From Dyella sp. S184 (GTDB lineage: Bacteria; Pseudomonadota; Gammaproteobacteria; Xanthomonadales; Rhodanobacteraceae), in contig NZ_LMUE01000009.1 in assembly GCF_009766065.1 (NCBI RefSeq), positions 219,830 through 283,829 on the forward strand: a stretch of 64,000 bases of DNA. Direction: 5' to 3'. A program made the position numbers and the translations under genes. The notes below the pieces were generated by a model. That model searched no databases. It was not told the origin of the DNA and worked only from the letters and a program-made list of their open reading frames with translations. Below, one piece after another: positions 57,727 through 64,000 of the stretch (its first letter is position 1; the number at the start of each line of letters is the position of its first letter).

Positions 57727-59409
57727 TCAGTGGCCGCCGTCGTGACGTTTATCCGAGTCCGGGGTGAACGACACGCCGCGCAGCACTTCCGCGAAGGCTG
57801 CCGAGCGCAGCGTCACGAACTTTTCCTGTGAGGCACCGGCCACACTGGTGTTCTTCAGGTCGTCGCGGATCGCTACCAGACGATTCGGGTCAGCACCGAC
57901 ATCGCCGCCACCGCTGGTGGTCGAGGTCGTCGCCCAGATCGTGACGTGACCATCTGCATCGACGCGACCAGTCATGTTGCGCAGACCATCGGTCGCCGGC
58001 GCCCACGGCAGGTTGGTGCCCGGGTTGTTGCCGGTCGGGTAGTCGCGCACCGTGTAAGGCTGCCCCAGCTCGAGACCTGCCTGCAGTGTGTAAGCCAGCG
58101 TCCAGCTCTGTGTGGTGGCGTTGAACACCCACTTCTGCAGGCCGGCCGTGGTCTGTGCCGCGGCGTGCGCATACAGATCGGTGCCGCCTGCGTAGCCGTC
58201 ACCTTCATCGGCCACGTAAAGCGTGTTCGCATCGGCGAACCACAACGCGAACGGATAGGTCAACGTCGTCGCCGTCTTGACCGGCGTCGACGGGAATCCG
58301 GCGAGTATGCACATGTTGGTCGGCAGGCCAGCAGTCGACAATGTGGCTGCATTGTAGGAAAGCGCTGCAGTGGGAAGCGCCGCGCCGGCCACCGGCACAC
58401 CAACTCCCTTCGGACATGCTGTGCCCGTCGTATCGACGAAATACACCGTATTCACGCCGTTGCTGCCGCTGCCCTTGGTGTAATACACCACGTTGTTGAA
58501 CACGGTCATGCCGCGGAAATTGTCGTCCTTGCCGATCTTGTCAGCCTTGTCGCCCAGCACGGTGACGGAGAAGCTGGCCAGCGGGGTGTTGGCACCAGGA
58601 GTCTGCGACACTTCGGGCATACCTGCCGGGGTGATGAACTGCGCACCAGCACCCAGAACGACACCGGCAGGCTGCGGATTGCTGCCATTGCCGGCATTGC
58701 CCGCGGTGTAGAAATAATTTGCGCCATCGCGATCATTCAGGATCACTGCACGGCCGTTGTCGCCGCTGTACGCATTGGTCTCGGTGAAATTGAAGCGGCC
58801 ATCGCGGTCTACCGTAGCCACGGCACGGTAGAAGTTCTGCCCGTCAGGATTGGTCGGGTCGACGGCGCCGGGCGTGTTCGCATTCGACACGTCGAGCGCG
58901 TTGACCGGCGCGACGTAGCCCATGAAGGTCAGGTATTTGTGATCCAGTGACAGGTGCAGCGAGAGTTCCGATTTCGAGCTGAAGCTGGTGACCAGCTCAC
59001 CTTCCATGGCAGCCGGGAGCTGGCTGTTCGGTACTTCCAGCGAATCGACCAGCGAGCCACCAGGCGTGATTTGGTCGAGATAAATACGCGCGGTAATGCC
59101 GAAGCTGCCGTCGTACAGCACATCGTTCCACACATACGGATAGGTGCCGTCATACGGTGCACCGGTCGATGCGCCACAACCACCGGTGGTGTTTGCGCAA
59201 TTCACCGGCAGGATCATACCGACCTGCACATTGCTGGGCTTGTTGTCGTAGACGCTGCGACTGACCACCAGGTTACCCGGCCAGTAATGAAAGTCCCGGC
59301 CCTGCGAAAAATCACCGGCATAAGCTGAGGCACTGGCCGCGAGAACGGTAAGCGCCAGGACCGCGGCAACCTGCCGGCGGCTTGAACGGCTGAACAAGGT
59401 CTTCGTCAT
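57727..59409 (-). CDS. Large exported protein, beta-propeller-like, unknown function
   Basis: 560 residues from MTKTLFSRSSRRQVAAVLAL, behind GGAG; signal peptide to about 31. The mature protein is strand-rich with repeated units such as NLVVSRSVYDN, FALWFADANTLYVADEGDGY and LRNMTGRVDADGHVTIWATT, suggesting a beta-propeller. Several Cys occur in pairs (NCANTTGGCG). I recognise no enzyme family. Confidence 0.75.
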   Translation of the reverse strand: MTKTLFSRSSRRQVAAVLALTVLAASASAYAGDFSQGRDFHYWPGNLVVSRSVYDNKPSNVQVGMILPVNCANTTGGCGASTGAPYDGTYPYVWNDVLYDGSFGITARIYLDQITPGGSLVDSLEVPNSQLPAAMEGELVTSFSSKSELSLHLSLDHKYLTFMGYVAPVNALDVSNANTPGAVDPTNPDGQNFYRAVATVDRDGRFNFTETNAYSGDNGRAVILNDRDGANYFYTAGNAGNGSNPQPAGVVLGAGAQFITPAGMPEVSQTPGANTPLASFSVTVLGDKADKIGKDDNFRGMTVFNNVVYYTKGSGSNGVNTVYFVDTTGTACPKGVGVPVAGAALPTAALSYNAATLSTAGLPTNMCILAGFPSTPVKTATTLTYPFALWFADANTLYVADEGDGYAGGTDLYAHAAAQTTAGLQKWVFNATTQSWTLAYTLQAGLELGQPYTVRDYPTGNNPGTNLPWAPATDGLRNMTGRVDADGHVTIWATTSTTSGGGDVGADPNRLVAIRDDLKNTSVAGASQEKFVTLRSAAFAEVLRGVSFTPDSDKRHDGGH

Positions 59410-59745
59410 CGTGATCTCCGGAGTGGGTACGAAAGCGCCAAACACGTACGCAAAGCGGGGCCACGGTATTAGGGAGAGGTGACGGGCTCTTGACAGTCGT
59501 CGTCGACAAGCGTGGTGTGATCGCGTTGGTAATCGAAATCAGCGGCGGGGCGCCATCGCATGTTTCATGGAGGCACAGCGCCAGCGGATCTACCGGACCG
59601 CGGAAAGATGCGCCATGCTCGGGCGCAACAGCGCAATCCGCATGGGATGTCCTTTAGCAGATGACCATGGCACAACCGATAACGTCTGTGATCGTTCTCT
59701 TGACTGCGTACGCCTCGTTCCAAGAACCTTGATACCGGAAAGCTA
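59410..59745. other. Intergenic region between divergent exported-protein and acylase genes
   Basis: About 335 bp with no supported gene. It must contain both promoters; TTGACA near 59490 and TTGACT near 59700 are possible -35 boxes, but no convincing -10 partner was found for either. Confidence 0.45.
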
Positions 59746-61995
59746 ATGTTGGCACCCAAAGCGAAAGACGTTGCCCGGGCGGCACGCTCCACGAAGCGTC
59801 CCGACCATGCGCGGCATTTGCTGCCGATACTCGCGCTGCTCGCGCTTGGCGTTGTGATCACCGCCCAGGCGAGCACGCCCGACGAAACACGCTGGCAGCA
59901 CGAGGCACAGGCGGTCACGATTACCCGTGACGACTGGGGTATCGCGCACGTCCACGGCAAGACCGACGCCGACGCCGTGTTCGGCATGGCCTATGCCCAG
60001 GCTGAGGACGACTTCAACCGCGTCGAGACCAACTACCTCAATGCGATGGGTCGGCTCGCCGAGACCGAAGGTGAATCCGCGATCTGGCAGGACTTGCGGA
60101 TGAAGCTGTTCATCGATCCGATCACCTTGAAAACGCTTTATGCCAAAAGCCCGAGCTGGCTGCAGGCGCTGATGAACAGCTGGGCCGACGGGCTGAATTA
60201 CTACCTCGCCACGCATCCCGACGTGCATCCACGTGTCATCCAACATTTCGAACCGTGGATGGCGCTCAGCTTCAGCGAAGGCAGCATCGGCGGCGATATC
60301 GAACGCGTATCACTCAACCAGCTCGAAGCCTTCTACGGCCATGACCGGCAAGCACTGGCTCGCGCCGAGCCGCCGTCGAGCTGGGCGGAACCGACGGGAT
60401 CGAACGGCATCGCGATAGCACCCAAGCTCAGCGCCAACGGTCATGCACTGCTGCTGATCAATCCGCATACCTCGTTCTTCTTCCGCTCCGAGTTGCAGAT
60501 GACCAGCGACGCCGGGCTCGACGCCTATGGCGCGGTCACCTGGGGGCAGTTCTTCATCTATCAGGGCTTCAACCATCATATCGGCTGGATGCACACATCC
60601 ACCGGACTCGATGCGGTCGACCAGTTCGCCGAGACGATCGTGCACAAGGACGGCAAGCTGTTCTATCGCTACGGCCAGGAACTGCGCCCGGTCAGCACGC
60701 GCACGATCAGCGTGCCCTACCGCGCCGCCGACGGCTCGATGGCCCAGCGCAGCTTCACCGTGTATGCCACGCATCACGGCCCGATCGTGCGCGAGGCCGA
60801 CGGCAAGTGGATCGCGATCGCGCTGATGAACAAGCCGCTCGAAGCACTCGAGCAAAGCTGGCTGCGCACGAAGGCCAGCGACTACGCCAGCTATTTGAAG
60901 GTCGCCGAGCTGAAGGCCAACTCGTCGAACAACACGATCTTCGCCGATGACAAGGGCGAGATCGCCTATCTGCATCCGCAGTTCATCCCGAAACGCGACG
61001 ACCGCTTCGACTACACCAAGCCGGTCGACGGCAGCGATCCGGCCACCGACTGGCAAGGACTGCTGCCACTGGACAAGGCACCGCACCTGCTCAATCCGCC
61101 GAACGGCTGGATCTTCAACACCAACGATTGGCCCTATTCCGCCGCCGGACCTTACAGCCCGAAGCGCGCGGATTACCCCCGCTACATGGACACCTCTGGC
61201 GAGAATCCTCGCGGCATCCACGCCACCCGCGTGCTGACCGGCCAGCGGGGTTTCACCTTGCCATCGCTGATCACCGCCGCATTCGATTCCTACCTGCCAG
61301 CCTTCGCGCGGCAGATCCCGATCCTCGTGGCCGACTACGACGCGCTGCCCACCAGCGATCCGCTCAAGCACAAGCTGGCCGGCCAGATCGCGCTGCTGCG
61401 CAACTGGGACTATCGCTGGGGTATTGCCTCGATGCCGACTTCGCTCGCCGTGTTCTGGGGCGACACCTTGTGGGACAAGGTCGATAAGGCCGACACGGCC
61501 GAGGGCCTGTCGATCTACGACTACATGGCCGAGAAAGCAGGGCCGAAGGTGCGCTTGGACGCGCTGCTCGAAGCATCCGACCGGCTTGAGAAAGACTTCG
61601 GCAGCTGGGGCGTTCCATGGGACGAGATCAATCGCTATCAGCGCATCAACGGCGATATCGTGCAGCCGTTCGATGATGCCAAGCCCAGTATCCCGGTGCC
61701 GTTCACCTCGTCACGCTGGGGCTCGCTCGCGTCTTTTGGTGCCCATCGATGGCCGGGGACGAAGCGCTATTACGGCACCAGTGGTAACAGCTTCGTCGCG
61801 GTGGTCGAGTTCGGGCCCAAGGTCAGCGCTCGTGCCATCACCGCCGGCGGCGAGAGCGGCCATCCGGGCTCCAAACATTTCAACGACGAGGCTGAGCGCT
61901 ATACCATCGGCAACCTGCGCACGGTCTACTTCTGGCCGGAACAACTCGTGGGGCATACCGAGCGCGTCTATCATCCGGGCGCACAAGGTGATTGA
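59746..61995 (+). CDS. Penicillin-acylase-family (S45) Ntn hydrolase
   Basis: 749 residues. N-terminal membrane or signal segment (HLLPILALLALGVVITAQAS), then an alpha-chain region. The autoprocessing site is EPTG/SNGIAIAP with Ser219 as nucleophile of the beta chain. INPHTSFFF and NTIFADDKGEIAYLHPQ are conserved in the family. It would hydrolyse amides such as acyl-homoserine lactones or beta-lactams; which one cannot be told. GGAAAG precedes the start. It converges with the beta-lactamase gene. Confidence 0.92.
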   Translation: MLAPKAKDVARAARSTKRPDHARHLLPILALLALGVVITAQASTPDETRWQHEAQAVTITRDDWGIAHVHGKTDADAVFGMAYAQAEDDFNRVETNYLNAMGRLAETEGESAIWQDLRMKLFIDPITLKTLYAKSPSWLQALMNSWADGLNYYLATHPDVHPRVIQHFEPWMALSFSEGSIGGDIERVSLNQLEAFYGHDRQALARAEPPSSWAEPTGSNGIAIAPKLSANGHALLLINPHTSFFFRSELQMTSDAGLDAYGAVTWGQFFIYQGFNHHIGWMHTSTGLDAVDQFAETIVHKDGKLFYRYGQELRPVSTRTISVPYRAADGSMAQRSFTVYATHHGPIVREADGKWIAIALMNKPLEALEQSWLRTKASDYASYLKVAELKANSSNNTIFADDKGEIAYLHPQFIPKRDDRFDYTKPVDGSDPATDWQGLLPLDKAPHLLNPPNGWIFNTNDWPYSAAGPYSPKRADYPRYMDTSGENPRGIHATRVLTGQRGFTLPSLITAAFDSYLPAFARQIPILVADYDALPTSDPLKHKLAGQIALLRNWDYRWGIASMPTSLAVFWGDTLWDKVDKADTAEGLSIYDYMAEKAGPKVRLDALLEASDRLEKDFGSWGVPWDEINRYQRINGDIVQPFDDAKPSIPVPFTSSRWGSLASFGAHRWPGTKRYYGTSGNSFVAVVEFGPKVSARAITAGGESGHPGSKHFNDEAERYTIGNLRTVYFWPEQLVGHTERVYHPGAQGD

Positions 61996-62007
61996 CCACG
62001 CATGCGG

Positions 62008-62880
62008 CTATATCGATGCGGCGATGCGGCCCACCTCGGCCAGTACGGCATGGCGTTCGCCGGTATCCGCCGTCGACCCTGCGTAGTAAGCCGTCACGAG
62101 CAACGGCTTGCGTTTCTGTGGCCAGATGATGGCGATGTCGTTGGTTTCACGGTTGGCGCCGCTGCCGGTCTTGTCGCCGACACGCCAGCCGGCTGGCATA
62201 CCAGCACGCAGTTGCTCGGTACCGGTGCTGGTGGCGCACAGCCATGTGGTCAGTTGCTCGCGTGATGTCGCGGACAGCACTTCACCCAACAGCAGCGTGT
62301 GCAGGTCCGCCAGCATGGCGCTCGGCGTGGTGGTGTCACGCAGATCACCCGGCCTGCCCACGTTGAGCTCGGGCTCGATCCGGTCGAGCCGGGTCACGTC
62401 GTCACCGAGGCTGCGCACGTATGCGGTCACCGCAGCAGGTCCGCCCAGGCTGGCCAGCAACAGGTTGGCCGCCGTGTTGTCGCTCAGAGTGATCGCCGCC
62501 TGGCACAGCTCGGCCACCGTCATGCCCGGCGCACCGACGCGTTGACTGGTCACCGGCGCATACGCCAGCACGGCCTCCTTGCCAAAGACAATGCGCCGAT
62601 CGAGCCGCTCCACTCCGCGATCGACACGTGCCAGTACCGCCGCCACCGCCAGCAGCTTGAACGTGCTGCACATCAGGAAGCGTTCATCGGCACGATGCCC
62701 GATGCGGCGGCCGTTGTCGGTATCCAGAATGGCCACACCGAGCCGCCCGCCTCGTTGACGTTCCAGCGTAGCCAGCTGTGCTGCGGCACCACCCGCTTCG
62801 GCAGCAAGGGAAAACGTGGGGCGAAGAACGAGTGCCGAGGCACCCATCAGGGCGCCTTTCAGCAGGCTTCGACGGTTCAT
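62008..62880 (-). CDS. Class A beta-lactamase
   Basis: 290 residues with a twin-arginine-like signal (MNRRSLLKGALMGASALVLR). All catalytic motifs are present: CSTFK (Ser70-xx-Lys73, preceded by Cys69), SDN, EPELN (Glu166) and KTGSG. Cys69 without a Cys at 238 excludes the KPC-type disulfide at that place. Exported to the periplasm to hydrolyse beta-lactams. No LysR-type ampR gene is next to it. Confidence 0.93.
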   Translation of the reverse strand: MNRRSLLKGALMGASALVLRPTFSLAAEAGGAAAQLATLERQRGGRLGVAILDTDNGRRIGHRADERFLMCSTFKLLAVAAVLARVDRGVERLDRRIVFGKEAVLAYAPVTSQRVGAPGMTVAELCQAAITLSDNTAANLLLASLGGPAAVTAYVRSLGDDVTRLDRIEPELNVGRPGDLRDTTTPSAMLADLHTLLLGEVLSATSREQLTTWLCATSTGTEQLRAGMPAGWRVGDKTGSGANRETNDIAIIWPQKRKPLLVTAYYAGSTADTGERHAVLAEVGRIAASI

Positions 62881-63010
62881 GCGATCACCTTTGTGCAGGA
62901 AGTGGAAAAGCGGCGTGGTTGTAAGCGAACCGCCTCACCCTAGCCATCGGTGCTGGCTTTTTGCAGCTAGCGATGAGGCAATCCCGGGACAGTCACCCGG
63001 CGCGATGGCA

Positions 63011-63721
63011 TCAGCCGCGCTTGGGAATTTCCAGGCCACGCTGCACCGCTGGACGTGCCAGCCCGCGGTCGAGCCATGCGGCGACGTTGGCAAAGCTGTC
63101 GCTGTCGTATCCCACCAGTTCACGTGCCTCATAGAACGTGATGAGGTTGCGTACCCAGCCGATCGTGGCGATGTCGGCGATCGTGTAGTCGTCACCCATG
63201 ATCCAGCTGCGACCGTCGAGGCGGGTGTCGAGCACGCCAAGCAGGCGTTTTGATTCCGCAACATAGCGCTCAAGCGGCCGCTTGTCGGCAATCTCCTTGC
63301 CGGCGAACTTGTTGAAGAAGCCGACCTGGCCGAACATCGGGCCAATCGACGCCATCTGGAAGAACACCCACTGGATGGTCTCCCAGCGCTGTATCGGATC
63401 AGCCGAAATGAACTTGCCCGTCTTGTCTGCGAGATACAGCAGGATCGCACCGGATTCGAACAGCCCGAGCGGCCGCCCACCAGGGCCAGCCGGATCGATG
63501 ATCGCGGGAATCTTGCCGTTCGGGTTGAGCGACAGGAACGCCGGGGTATGGCTCTCGTCCTTCATGATGTCGACGAGGTGCGGCTCGTAGGGTTGCCCCG
63601 TCTCCTCCAGCATGATCGACACCTTCACGCCGTTCGGCGTGTTGAGCGAATACAGCTGGATACGGTCGGGATGTTGTGCCGGCCAGCGCATGGTAATTGG
63701 GAAGCTGGAGAGGTTGGACAC
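63011..63721 (-). CDS. Glutathione S-transferase (YfcG/Ure2-like)
   Basis: 236 residues from a GTG (VSNLSSFPITMRW) that has GCAGGAG 7 bases upstream. An ATG nine codons earlier lacks a site. Thioredoxin-like N-terminus LYSLNTPNGVKVSIMLEETG with the Asn-Thr pair of YfcG, NPNGKIPAI and ESGAILLYLADKTG. The helical C-terminal domain has SWIMGDDYTIADIA. Disulfide-bond reductase or GSH transferase activity is expected. Confidence 0.9.
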   Translation of the reverse strand: MSNLSSFPITMRWPAQHPDRIQLYSLNTPNGVKVSIMLEETGQPYEPHLVDIMKDESHTPAFLSLNPNGKIPAIIDPAGPGGRPLGLFESGAILLYLADKTGKFISADPIQRWETIQWVFFQMASIGPMFGQVGFFNKFAGKEIADKRPLERYVAESKRLLGVLDTRLDGRSWIMGDDYTIADIATIGWVRNLITFYEARELVGYDSDSFANVAAWLDRGLARPAVQRGLEIPKRG

Positions 63722-63754
63722 GTTGTGCTCCTGCATCATCGGGATCATGGCGAG

Positions 63755-64000
63755 CTACGGGCTGAGCGCAATACCCGCGTCGATCAACAGCTTCTGCAGC
63801 TCGGCCGTTTGCGCCTCGTAGTGTTTCCAGCGCTTCAGTGAACTGCGGTACATGGGCTTGCGCACCTGCACAGCACTCGCCGTGGCGACAGGCGCCGGAT
63901 TGTCCTCGAAACGCAGGCAGGCATCGTCCCAGGACAAACCGCAGAACTCCAGCAATTGGCGCGAACTCGCCTCTTGCGACTCCACCAGCGTCTCGTAATC
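63755..64000 (-). CDS. Sulfotransferase-family protein, C-terminal end (cut by window edge)
   Basis: The last 81 residues before the stop. DYETLVESQEASSRQLLEFC, then GLSWDDACLRFEDN and ASAVQVRKPMYRSSLKRWKHY, the typical C-terminus of TPR-linked sulfotransferases (PAPS-binding region end). The gene begins outside the window. It lies 34 bp upstream of the glutathione transferase gene. Confidence 0.8.
   Translation of the reverse strand, partial: DYETLVESQEASSRQLLEFCGLSWDDACLRFEDNPAPVATASAVQVRKPMYRSSLKRWKHYEAQTAELQKLLIDAGIALSP

Overview
The window looks like the chromosome of a GC-rich gammaproteobacterium of the order Xanthomonadales. I infer the Dyella/Rhodanobacter/Frateuria group (Rhodanobacteraceae) from the gene orders folC-SPOR-cvpA-purF and pyrG-kdsA-eno-ftsB-ispD-ispF-truD, a YHS-type CopA, and an orphan RHS protein. 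No marker gene in the window settles the genus.

Layout: (1) 1-4.2 kb, minus strand: purF (cut by the edge), cvpA, a SPOR-domain protein and folC, the enterobacterial-type folC-dedD-cvpA-purF order. (2) 3.7-7.3 kb: a copper-type merR-copA operon behind a MerR-type promoter, followed by two unlisted tiny membrane-protein genes. (3) 7.7-10.6 kb, plus strand: marR, an isochorismatase-like hydrolase, a membrane protein and an MFS exporter. (4) 10.68-32.14 kb: a 21.5-kb mobile island flanked by a perfect 46-bp direct repeat that is the 3' part of tRNA-Lys(CTT). It has a tyrosine integrase at one end and a MobA/MobL-type relaxase, so it is probably an integrative mobilizable element. (5) 32.1-32.7 kb: tRNA genes Lys, His, Arg, Pro and Arg. 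(6) 33-46.8 kb: conserved housekeeping genes (ftsH, rlmE, yhbY, nlpD-like, yqaA, pcm, surE, smr, truD, ispF, ispD, ftsB, eno, kdsA, pyrG). (7) 47-64 kb: peptidases, a GGDEF/EAL protein, secreted proteins, a penicillin-acylase-family protein, a class A beta-lactamase, a glutathione transferase and a sulfotransferase fragment.

The island cargo reads as a defence and conflict locus. It carries an ApeA-like HEPN protein, a two-gene unit of a zinc-ribbon membrane protein with a DUF4238 protein, an AAA ATPase fused to a DUF4435/TOPRIM-like domain (PARIS-like), a DUF3800 protein, and an AbiD/AbiF-family HEPN protein. The last is preceded by what looks like a dedicated small RNA with its own promoter, a structured body and a terminator. 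A secreted mini-RHS protein with an M91-type metallopeptidase domain sits next to a candidate immunity gene. An IS21-family element (istA/istB) is inserted beside apeA. Two HEPN RNases, one TOPRIM effector and one toxin-immunity pair in a single mobilizable island make 22.5-31 kb the most interesting part of the window. The AbiF-ncRNA pair is the best candidate for an unusual system.
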